Source: Guillardia theta CCMP2712
Lineage: Eukaryota; Cryptophyceae; Pyrenomonadales; Geminigeraceae
Assembly: GCF_000315625.1 (NCBI RefSeq)
Contig: NW_005434551.1
Location: 94,324 to 158,323 of the forward strand
Length of the DNA: 64,000 bases
Direction: 5' to 3'
Part shown: positions 11,271-21,473 of the stretch, piece after piece
Numbering within the stretch: position 1 is the first letter of the stretch
Layout: each line of letters starts with the position of its first letter
Notes under the pieces: model-generated
Database searches by the model: none
What the model was told of the DNA's origin: nothing
The model's input: only the letters and a program-made list of their open reading frames with translations
Made by a program: the position numbers and the translations under genes

Positions 11271-12380
11271 GGTTGAGGAAGCGACTCGATGCGGCTGCGC
11301 TCGTGGGCTCAGATGGGAGGAACCACAAACGTTTTTCTTATTTGATGTTTCAAGTTTTGCCCCAGGGGGTGGGGTAGGAGATAGGGGTGCGGTGCATTGA
11401 GTTCAGGGGGTCTGCTTTCTAATGATGTGACTGTTCAGTGATCCCAAGAAATGTTCACTGACATTTAAAAACTGTCAAATAGAAAATTTCAAAAATTGAA
11501 CAACGATTCTTGAGTTGGCCGAACTCTGGCTGGACCGTGCTTCCGGGCCCCGGGGGGGCCAAAGTGACTACCCCACCCATTCGGGGCTCGGCGATCAGTG
11601 AGCTGAGGGATCGGGTCAACTAGGGTACGGTAGGTAGGGTACTAATAAAGACGGTAGGGTACCGTGGCGTGAGCATCCAGCTGACCTGTACCATATCCAA
11701 CTAGGTCCCTTGCCAAAAGCCTATTAAGTACCGGTCCTTCCCGAGTCACGATCAGCGACCCCCCGCGCGCAGTGAGGGGCGTCAGAAACTTCCTGTCCCG
11801 TTGCCTTATTACTAAAAAAACCTCTAGTACCAGCAGAGATACAAAAATGTAACTTGACTCCGAAGCTCCGCCTGAGTGTGCCACACCGTGAGCCTCCGGA
11901 CGCCGGCCGCCCGTGTCACAGTGTGTGCTGTCTAGGCTACTGAGTACTACCGTAGTACCCGTAGGCTTGCCGCGCACAAGTGTTCGGACTCGGGAGCGGC
12001 CTGCTGGTGGGCCGGCCGCCGCTAGTACCGTACTACTAATAGCCGCTGGAGTCCCGTCAGTCAGTCCGACGGTCACGGGCCGTCGGACAGTGTGTCACAG
12101 TGTGCGGGGGCCCGGGGGCCGCGTCACGGTTCGGATCAGACCCGGCGACCGTCGCTTGGCCTCGGACTCAGCGGCGGAATCCAAGGGCCATCGCCGGATG
12201 TCTCAGCACCGTCACAGCGGCGCGATGATGACGGTGACGGTGACCCGGACTCAGTGACTCGTCCGGGGCCTTCGGGCCCGGCCCGCGGGAAGGCAACTGA
12301 GCAACGTCACGGTGCCACCGTGAGTCAAGTGTACTTGACTGAGAGTCTGTGTTTTATTCGCCAGGAAGTACTACAACTAA
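11271..12380. other. 5' flank of paralogue A and GC-rich island
   Basis: About 11340-11400 is GGGGTGGGGTAGG-type sequence next to the paralogue A start. About 11520-12330 is a GC-rich island with many TACCGTAGTAC, CAGTGACT and CCCGGG words. No gene is supported. Confidence 0.5.
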
Positions 12381-14685
12381 TCAGTGCTGCGAGAAGCGAG
12401 AGAAGCTTCCGACGAGGTTCACGACGCTGAGCATGAAAGCCGGGATGCCCTGAGCCAGTCCAGTCAGAGTCACAGTGATCATGTCAACTGAAGGTTGCCA
12501 TAGCACCTGAAATATCATCGATGCGGGGAAAGCATTGGAGCTTCCAGCCGATGACTTCGTGTCGGTGGTCGCTGACGGCTGCGATGTGGTGGTAGTGGTG
12601 GTGGTGGTAGACGAAGACTGGTCAGAAGTTGAGCTAGTTGTAGTGGATGGAGATTGCAGAACTGAGTTCGACACGGCTGCACCGAGCAGTGTCAGCCCCC
12701 TCCCCAGTGCCTCCCTCCTCCTTGTACTCCTCCTTACCGTAGGTGCTGAAGTGGGTGATATTCACCGCACACGAGCAGTCCCCTACCGATCCCATCGAGC
12801 AGCTCCCAAGGCCCTCCGGAGTCGCACTGAAGTTGAGCAGGTCCGACACAACCACCATCTGCACGTTCTGCAAGATCTGGCTGCACATCTCCTTGCTCCC
12901 TGCGACCAGCCCTCCTGTCACATGCCCGGCCCCTCCCTCGCCTCCCGTCACGCTGCCTCACCGTCAATGGGGATGTCGATCGTCAAGCCCCCGTCGATGA
13001 CAAGCGCCGCTGAGGGCTCGATGGTGATGACGCTGCTGACGATGTTTCCGGACGAGTAGAGCAGCGCGAAAGGGCCCTCCTGCAGCGCCGACGCGGAGAC
13101 AGGAGCGATGGTGAAGTTGACGGCTTCTGACAGGTTGTCCATGCGACGGAAGGCGTTGGAGTGTAGCGCCTTCATCGCGAACGCAGGCTGAGCCAACAAG
13201 CCAGTCAGCCGCCTCTCCCCCCTCCCAGCAAGACAGCGTTACCGCTCCGTCCGCCGCCTTCACCTCCATCGCCTCCGACCCCAGTCCGGGTCGTAGAGCA
13301 GCGGTGGTAGGAGCAGGCTGAGGCGGCCGGGACTGACACTGCGACACGCAGGTCATGATGGGCCTGCGCGGCTCCTCCCGTCAGCGGTCAGAGCAGGACA
13401 TGTCGCGACCTGTACCTGTTGGTCGAGCTGTTGTACAGGGCGACCCCCTGAGCGTTGCGCCGAGGACCGCAGCTCTGCCATACCTCCCGTCAGCGACTGC
13501 AGCCGCAGGGCGAAGCCCGCAGCGAGCCCGTACCTTCATCGTCTCGGGACACCCGGTGAGCGCCTCGCACTCCTGTCGCAGCAAGCACAAGGTCAGCGAG
13601 CTCCCGCGCAGCCGCTTCCTCTGCGAGCGACGCACATCTTGATGCTTGACGCAGATGTTGGGGTTGGCCGAGCAAGGCTTCGATCCCGGGGGGCATCCCT
13701 GCCAGAAGATCCCCATCTCCGCGCACGCTCTGAAGGAGCTGCAACAAGCCAGTCACCTCCCTGCTTCCCTCCTCCCTCCCTCCCTCCCTCCCTCCCGCTC
13801 CTTCCTGCCTCACTCGCATGCAGGCCTTGCGTACCTGGCCGTCGTCATGCCGTCGGGGCAGGTCACCAAGCCGTTGCCGCTGCTCGGGCAGCTCGCGGCA
13901 TCAGCCGCACAGCTCCAGTCCGGACAGCGTACTTGCGAGGCAGAGCAAGTAGGGTTGGGAGGAGGACAAGGGAGGGAGGAGCAAGAGGCTGTCACAGCGC
14001 ACCACTAGGTCATGGAGCATCGTCAGCGACAGGCAGGCAGGCGGACAGATCTCACCATCATGCCCTGCTGTTTGCAGGAGTCTCTCAAACCGTGGAACAG
14101 GGTGTTGTTGTTTCCGTAGCATTCCTTGGTGCTGTTGGCACACTGTCCTCGGAGAGGGTGAGGAACGTTTGCAGCATCGGGGCAGGCGGGCATGGAGTGA
14201 GGGCATCTGCTCATGGACTGCATGGCGTTGAGGGCGCTTTGAAACTGCTGATTCCTTTGAGCCGTGGCTGCGTTCTGCTGTCCGATGTCGGCTCTTGATT
14301 TACATCTTGTTCGGTCCACAAGCAAATAGGAGCTGTTGTAGCATTGGCAAACAGGCACGTTATTGTCGTTCATGACGCATGTAGAGAGGTGGCATGTCTA
14401 GCGAACAGGTCAAACTCAAAGATAGACGAACAGGAGCAATCAAACAAGGTGTCATATCCTTACCATGTAAGTGCAGTTCTTTGGCGGGGGCCTCATTTGA
14501 GGTGGTTGATTGTTGTGATTGAAGTCTGCGCCATTCACCGGCTGTCTAGGAGGAGGGGAGACCCCCTGTTGCTCTCTGCCCGGGGATTGCATTCCTCCGT
14601 TTTGACCTGCTGAACCTTGCTGACTCTGGACTTGGAGAAAGAGAGCGACGAGTGTCATTAGGCTGAGGAAATGTGTATGCGCCAT
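12381..14685 (-). CDS. Paralogue B: EGF-like, Cys-rich surface protein with GPS-like motif
   Basis: Exons in transcription order: 14685-14464, 14397-14056, 14004-13835, 13738-13636, 13572-13534, 13474-13416, 13363-13243, 13187-12962, 12899-12738, 12676-12381; 579 aa. It has a signal peptide, a Gln/Pro-rich linker and a six-cysteine EGF-like module split by intron 1 (NC...TC...TC...VCQC...RC). A helical/Cys region with N-glycosylation sites, a CPDWSC cysteine cluster, a beta-rich segment ending LVIDGGLTIDIPI, and NCT-like sites before CSCAVNITHFSTY follow. A Ser/Thr stalk rich in poly-Thr and a hydrophobic C-terminus end the protein. From intron 1 to exon 9 it is nearly identical to paralogue C, introns included, while the first and last exons differ completely. 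Confidence 0.82.
12738..14425 (-). repeat. Inverted duplication, arm 1 (core of paralogue B)
   Basis: Exons 2-9 with their introns match 19134-20844 in reverse complement almost base for base. Differences cluster near both ends and in the G-rich tract of intron 3. The unmatched intervening sequence is about 4.7 kb. Confidence 0.9.
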
Positions 14686-15765
14686 GTCTGAAAACGATCT
14701 GACTGTCAGCAGATCAGAGGAGAATACACTTGTAGAGCAGCCTTTCTTGATCTGTACTGCTAGAGAGTCTTCAGGTCCTTATTTCTCGATGAAACTCAAC
14801 AGTAACAGACCGCTGTGAAGGCTCTAGAGGAGTTTTAAGGGATCGTTTACCACCGCCAAGGCTTTTGACCAGGTACAACAGATGGGAGGTACGGCTGACG
14901 CAAGCAGGAGAGCGCGAGACCGGAGGAGTACAGAGCAAGGAGGAAGAAGACGCGACGAGGAAGCGATCGAGAGCGAAAGATCACACAGTGATATAGGGGG
15001 ATCTAACTAACAACAGGTGCTCAAAGGGATCTAACTATTAACAGGTGCTGCAGCACCGTGTATGATAGGGGGGGTACTTTGCTGGTCATACACACCGGTG
15101 GTTGTTATAGGGTTTCCGCTGTTTCCATGGAGGGACCCTACCCACAGGTACCCTACCTACTGAAATCCCATTCCATAGCTGTAACGAAGAAGTCGATTGC
15201 ACCGGTACTGTTGGGACTGTAACGGACATGGTTGGATAAGGTTTTGTCTTTTTTTGTAGGATAGAGAATGTCAGAGTTTGTGCCGCCGTGACAGAAAGAG
15301 TCGCTGCTGACGATGACTAGTGCGTCTGCTGTTGAACACGCTAACGGACCGTCGAGTCAGTCTCTACCCGGCCCTGGGTGAGTCACCTCTCTGATGTAAG
15401 TGTGACTCGCCAGGTCTGAGAGTGAGAGCTGAAGCTTCAGCTGCACTTTCAGTGACAGTGTGTATCAAAACTTCATTCATTCCCATTCCATCCAATGTTT
15501 TCCATCCAATCTTCACATTCTCCCAATCCATATTTTCTCTTTATAACCTAGATTCTGCATACAATCATTTCTGCTGGACCTCCGTCCAACGCATGGTGAT
15601 TCTCACATGCCTTTCATTTCTCTTGCTCTTCCTGACCTCATCATCACACACCAGAGACCAGGTGCTGCAGCGCTGGTTTGCGCTGTACATACGGTCAGCT
15701 GGCTCCACGCCAGCGTCACAATCGTTCAAGTCTCAGACGGGCGCCTGGCATTCTTTCAAATCCTC
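14686..15765. promoter_or_regulatory. 5' flank of paralogue B with TACCC-type blocks
   Basis: Blocks GGGGGGTACTTT, GGGACCCTACCCACAGG and TACCCTACC lie at about 15065-15160. A tandem pair of GGGATCTAACTA and CAACAGGTGCT words is at 15000-15050. No gene is seen up to the 3' end of the beta-helix gene. Confidence 0.35.
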
Positions 15766-18260
15766 TTACAGGGAAGCCTCAACTGATGGAGTGGTACGGG
15801 TCTGATCTGCCGATCTGCCCTGCTTCAAGAGCAACGCTGAAGAAGAAAATCAAATGACCAGTAGGCGAGCTGCGAGGATAACAAAAACCTGAAAGCTCTT
15901 TGAAATTTTGCAACTGTATTTGTGCAAACTTCGCTCTGTCCAGTTCCTCAGGGTTGGGGACGTCATCTACAGGCATTCCCTTGCCTTGTAGATAGTTTCG
16001 CTTCTGTTCAAGAAGCTGTACCACACAGAGTTGTTTAGATTTGCCTCATCGAAATGCATGGCCGTTGAACTAACCTTTGCATATCTTTGGCGATGCTCCT
16101 CCTCGTCATCTTCCTTTCCTGTGTATGTTGTGTTGTCTATCTCAAAACTGGAAGCTCTTCCATATCCCTTCCACAGATTTCCCTCGATCTGAAAATCAAG
16201 TCAACGGCTTGTAATTTTCCGGTGACATGTACAAATGAGTGTCGGAGGACGATTGAAGGCTGTCAGAAAGAAAACTCAGCATTAGAACATGCAGAAGAAT
16301 CGTTCGAGTTGCGGTACATCATGCCATTGAGACGATTGAGGCCCTTCAAGTCCACCATGGGGTACCGACAAGAAGCCAAAGAATACGCTAGATGCATGAG
16401 TGTTTTCAATCTGAACCTGTCAGAACATCAAAGTATTGAAGAGAAAGGACGAGGGAAGCACCATGGAGTATGAGGTCGCCACCACACCAATTTCCACCTT
16501 GTTCACACGGCAATATTCTGTATTGCATTTGAAGTCAGGATGATCGCATAGCAGGTCAGGGCTGATGAGGGAGGAACGAGGGATCAAAGAGATACCAAGA
16601 CAAACGCAAGAGTTGTCTGCAGCTCGAATAGCAGAGTTTGAGAAGCACTCCATCACACAATTCAACAAAGCTGCGTTGCACTGATCCTGTATGAAGATTC
16701 CCACATATCCTTCATAATTCTCGAATGCCAAACCTCCGATCTGTGAACACCGGTGAGTCAAACCTCGAGTCATGGCCACAGCATCACGCACGTAAGTCTC
16801 CGCAATAGATGCCGAGCTCGCACCATCCAGCCAAAGACAAATTCCCTATAGCAACGTCACAGGAAAGCAACTCGAAACAAGCTGTTCTCTACTTTCGAAG
16901 TCAAAATCCGGCACTTCTCAAAGTCCCAGGTGCAATTGTTCATCACGATGGTAGAGTCCTTGGCTTGCAGGCTAGAAGGCAGCGAATGTAGTGAGGCCAG
17001 CAGTTCTGTCAACCTTCCCTTGACGTCTGTTTGCAAATCTGTCTTATCCTTTTCAAAGCTAACCTCCTCGAGGCTCTTGAGATACTCCACTTTCTTCTCG
17101 TCTGCTACGGCCACGCTGCCAGACCCTTCCATCTCATGCTGCACCTGCCCAACATGCTTGAACTCGTCGCCATATCTGGAGTCGGCCAAAGGTAGCTTGT
17201 CGTTAGGAAATAAAGTTTGAAAAAACACTTCGTCGGGATCCTTGGCATCATTGTAGATGCAGGTCACCCGTTGCATGTCCCCCAATGACTGAGACTCGAG
17301 AGACCACCTACCGTACACATTGCTCCCTGTGAGCGAATCAATGGCGTCGCCAGACTTGAGGAAGTCAGGGTCTTGCACGCCTCGCAGGCTGATGGGTCTT
17401 TCTCCCAAAGTCTCGACCAGCCGAGCTTGCAGGGGCGACCTCAACACATGATCTCCAGGCTTGATGACTATAGTCTGCTCTGCCTTGCACGATATGAGCG
17501 CGTCTTGGATAGACAAGAGAGACTCTGGGTAGATCTTGATCTTGGTTCGTTCGTCAAAAACGATCTCAAGGCAGGTGACGTTCGATACATCCCATACAGC
17601 ACAACTCTGATAGGCTCCGATGTCTTCCATCATTCTCGCATGCAAAGTGCTTGGGACTGGAGGTTCCGACGGTAATCCGAGGTATTCAGCAATGTCCCCA
17701 GCAGAAAAGTCAGGCTCTAGATCTTCTTGAACATCACTGCGATTGTATCTCTGTACTATCTCTTCAAATCGTTGTCGTCGACGCAATTTGTCGATTCGAG
17801 CATCTTCCTCAAATTGTTCTCTATCAATGGGATCGCTCTCAATTGCATCCTCGTCAACAAACTCGTCATCCCCTGAATCCTCTTCCATGTCATCATCCTG
17901 CTGAGTGGATCGCCTCTGATCCGAGCTCTCTGATTCCCTCGAGCTCCCCCCTCCTCTCCTGTCAGAAGGGGCTGTCCACATCGTGTCATCGGATTCCAGG
18001 GAAGATGATTGACCTCGAACGGCAGTGCCGTCTTGCATCTCATCGTTTGACTGTGAACCTCCCCTCACACCACGCAACGAAATCGAATGAAAAGGATTTC
18101 GTGGAAGTAAATTTTTCCTGCATGGGGCAGGCAACGACGAGGCTCTGAGAGAAGCCTTGATCCCCTTGGCAGGATGGCTGATATCAATAGATAATGCTGC
18201 CTTGAGAGTAGCTGCAAATATCAGCCAAAGCCATAGAGACTTCGCTACTGCAGCATCCAT
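15766..18260 (-). CDS. Secreted right-handed beta-helix protein (model incomplete at 3' exons)
   Basis: The first exon, 18260-16893 (456 codons, ending on a GTAGAG donor), starts with a signal peptide. A long Ser/Asp/Glu-rich acidic region follows, then a segment typical of parallel beta-helix (pectate-lyase-like, F-box-11-like) proteins: IVIKPGDHVL with cysteines and N-glycosylation sites. Later exons include one from about 16797 downward (GGLAFENYEGYVGIFIQDQ, ISLIP-type turns), one near 16085-16180 ending in an acidic EDDEEEH run, and a last pair (about 16020-15900 and a terminal exon stopping at 15766-15768). The exon borders between 16080 and 16480 are not settled. Function unknown; such folds usually bind or cleave carbohydrates, but no catalytic residues can be assigned. 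It lies between the two inverted paralogues. Confidence 0.65.
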
Positions 18261-18315
18261 TTTCTTGGTAGCTGGTTGTTACTCCCTCTCAATCTTGCTG
18301 AATATCATTCTCATC

Positions 18316-18446
18316 TTTTCATCTCTCATCTCATCTCATCTCATCTCATCTCATCTCATCTCATCTCATCTCATCTCATCTCATCTCATCTCATCTCATC
18401 TCATCTCATCTCATCTCGTCTCATCTCGTCTCGTCTCGTCTCGTCT
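18316..18446 (+). repeat. (TCTCA)n microsatellite
   Basis: Tandem pentanucleotide TCTCA, changing to TCTCG near the right end. It lies in the intergenic stretch between two divergent genes and is followed at about 18525-18562 by repeated T8C/T-rich runs. Confidence 0.97.
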
Positions 18447-18968
18447 CAGCATGGTCCGTATGTCTCTGGCCTCAAAATTTTTGGCGCCTACCGCCAGTCC
18501 AACTCATCACCCTCATACTTTTCTGTTTTTTTTCTTTTTTTTCTGTTTTTTTTCTTTTTTTTCCCTCCACACTGTAGCCGTTGCTGTTTCCCTTGTTGCC
18601 GGATCCGTCTGGCATGCCATGATGAGGGACCAGGCCCCACCCCACCCTCCATTTGACCATCAGTACACCAAATTACAACCGGTGATCAAAGCCGGTCCAT
18701 CCGATCATGTTTTCCGAGCCAAAACCTAAAGTCACCTCCTGCTCTATAGCGAGAGGGGGAGGCAGTTACTGGTGTTAGCCTTGCAGTCAAGCTCGCCTGC
18801 GTACGCACCTCTATCTTACCTTGCTTCACTCGCTGATACCTCTAGCTTCCTTCCCCCAACCACTCTCACCATTTCTTGTCGTCCGTATCCGACATCTTGT
18901 TCAACCTGATTTTGCACCCGTTGCTCCCTTTCCTTTCGGCTTCGATATCAACAGAGTACAAGAAGACC

Positions 18969-21254
18969 ATGAGGAATGTCGCAAGGGTGTCCCTGCTGCT
19001 TGTGATCATCAACTCCCTCCGTGTCTGTGCGCAACCGCCGAATGGACCGGGAGGACACCGAGGGGGTCCACCCCCAGGCGTCAAACCCCGTCCAGCCGAT
19101 TGTGCAGACAAGGTGAAAGTTCTTTCCGGCTGAAATGAGTTTGACCTGTTCGCTAGACGTGCCACCTCTCTACATGCGTCATGAACGACAATAACATGCC
19201 TGTTTGCCAATGCTACAACAGCTCCTACGCTCCCCTTCCTGATGGAAGAGGATGTATATTAAGAGCCGATATCGGACAGCAGAACGCAGCCACGGCTCAA
19301 AGGAATCAGCAGTTTCAAAGCGCCCTCAACGCCATGCAGTCCATGAGCAGATGCCCTCACTCCATGCCCGCCTGCCCCGATGCCGCAAACGTTCCTCACC
19401 CTCTCCGAGGACAGTGTGCCAACAGCACCAAGGAATGCTACGGAAACAACAACACCCTGTTCCACGGTTTGAGAGACTCATGCAAACAGCAGGATATGAT
19501 GGTGAGATCTGTCCGCCTGCCTGCCTGTCGCTGACGATGCTCCATGACCTAGTGGTGCGCTGTGACAGCCTCTTGCTCCTCCCTCCCTTGTCCTCCTCCC
19601 AACCCTACTTGCTCTGCCTCGCAAGTACGCTGTCCGGACTGGAGCTGTGCGGCTGATGCCGCGAGCTGCCCGAGCAGCGGCAATGGCTCTGTGACCTGCC
19701 CCGACGGCATGACGACGGCCAGGTACGCAAGGCCTGCATGCGAGTGAGGCAGGAAGGAGCGGGAGGGAGGAGGAAGGGAGGAGGGAGGGAGGGAGGGAGG
19801 GAGGGAGGGGAAGAGGGAAGCAGGGAGGTGACTGGCTTGTTGCAGCTCCTTCAGAGCGTGCGCGGAGATGGGGATCTTCTGGCAGGGATGCCCCCCGGGA
19901 TCGAAGCCTTGCTCGGCCAACCCCAACATCTGCGTCAAGCATCAAGATGTGCGTCGCTCGCAGAGGAAGCGGCTGCGCGGGAGCTCGCTGACCTTGTGCT
20001 TGCTGCGACAGGAGTGCGAGGCGCTCACCGGGTGTCCCGAGACGATGAAGGTACGGGCTCACTGCGGGCTTCGCCCTGCGGCTGCAGTCGCTGACGGGAG
20101 GTATGGCAGAGCTGCGGTCCTCGGCGCAACGCTCAGGGGGTCGCCCTGTACAACAGCTCGACCAACAGGTACAGGTCGCGACATGTCCTGCTCTGACCGC
20201 TGACGGGAAGCCGCGCAGGCCCATCATGACCTGCGCGTCGCAGTGTCAGTCCCGGCCGCCTCAGCCTGCTCCTACCACCGCTGCTCTACGACCCGGACTG
20301 GGGTCGGAGGCGATGGAGGTGAAGGCGGCGGACGGAGCGGTAACGCTGTCTTGCTGGGAGGGGGGAGAGGCGGCTGACTGGCTTGTTGGCTCAGCCTGCG
20401 TTCGCGATGAAGGCGCTACACTCCAACGCCTTCCGTCGCATGGACAACCTGTCAGAAGCCGTCAACTTCACCATCGCTCCTGTCTCCGCGTCGGCGCTGC
20501 AGGAGGGCCCTTTCGCGCTGCTCTACTCGTCCGGAAACATCGTCAGCAGCGTCATCACCATCGAGCCCTCAGCGGCGCTTGTCATCGACGGGGGCTTGAC
20601 GATCGACATCCCCATTGACGGTGAGGCAGCATGACGGGAGGCGAGGGAGGGGCCGGGCATGTGACAGGAGGGCTGGTCGCAGGGAGCAAGGAGATGTGCA
20701 GCCAGATCTTGCAGAGCGTGCAGATGGTGGTTGTGTCGGACCTGCTCAACTTCAACGCGACTCCGGAGGGCCTTGGGAGCTGCTCGATGGGATCTGTAGG
20801 GAACTGCTCGTGTGCAGCGACGATCTATCACTTCAGCACCTACGGTAAGGAGGAGGACAAGGAGGAGGAGAGGAGGAGCAGGCAGGGGAGGAGACTGACA
20901 GTTCCTGCTGTCAGCTGTTGCCAACTCGTATTCGGTGTACTCGGTGTCAAGTGTGAACTCGAGTGTAACCGAGTCAACGGTCACGGTGTCTGACACCGTC
21001 ACAACTACATCCTCCACCCCATCGACCACCTCGTCTACTACCTCTACCTCAACTGCGGCTCAGCAGGCCCAAACGACTTCTACGACCCCTGCTCCCAGTC
21101 TCAATAGTTCTTCTGCGACGACGATTGCTAAGGTACAAGAGGAGAGAAACAGTGAGGTTGCCAGCAATTATTCTTACTTCCTGATTGGCAGAATTTCATG
21201 TTTTCAATGTTCTTTGTCATCGTTGGAATGTCCTGTCGTATCCTGATGTTTTAG
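18969..21254 (+). CDS. Paralogue C: EGF-like, Cys-rich surface protein with GPS-like motif
   Basis: Exons 18969-19112, 19157-19501, 19553-19722, 19846-19948, 20012-20050, 20110-20168, 20219-20339, 20395-20620, 20683-20844, 20915-21132, 21192-21254; 549 aa, all phases consistent. It has a signal peptide (VSLLLVIINSL), a Gly/Pro-rich linker and a six-cysteine EGF-like module across exons 1 and 2. The Cys-rich and beta-rich core is shared with B and is followed by NCSCAATIYHFSTYAV. A Ser/Thr-rich stalk (TTSSTPSTTSS) leads to a short hydrophobic C-terminal exon (MFSMFFVIVGM). HFS fits the His-hydrophobic-Ser/Thr cleavage triplet of GPS motifs. An AATAAA lies at 21328-21333. If the last intron is retained, the protein ends instead at an in-frame TGA within the same exon and loses the hydrophobic tail. 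Confidence 0.82.
19134..20844 (+). repeat. Inverted duplication, arm 2 (core of paralogue C)
   Basis: Partner of 12738-14425. Coding and intron sequence are both conserved, which points to a recent duplication or to gene conversion. Intron 3 (19723-19845) contains a longer GGGA tract than its counterpart. Confidence 0.9.
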
Positions 21255-21473
21255 ATGGATCGATTTTGCCATTTGGATTCATGTGTGCGTAGGGGATGGT
21301 CGAGAGTAGTCATTCAAGTATGTAATCAATAAATGAAGCTTTTATTATCATACAGGTCACACAGAGTGAATGGAAGTCACTTAGAGCGAACAACCTCGGA
21401 AACGATGCTGATGTAGTTTTTCCGACACGACTAGAGACTATGCATTCGATGTCGAACAGAGAAGATCACATCT

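Noticed and set aside
18157-18729. Frames of repeated SHLIS over the TCTCA repeat
   Set aside because: An artefact of a pentanucleotide microsatellite.
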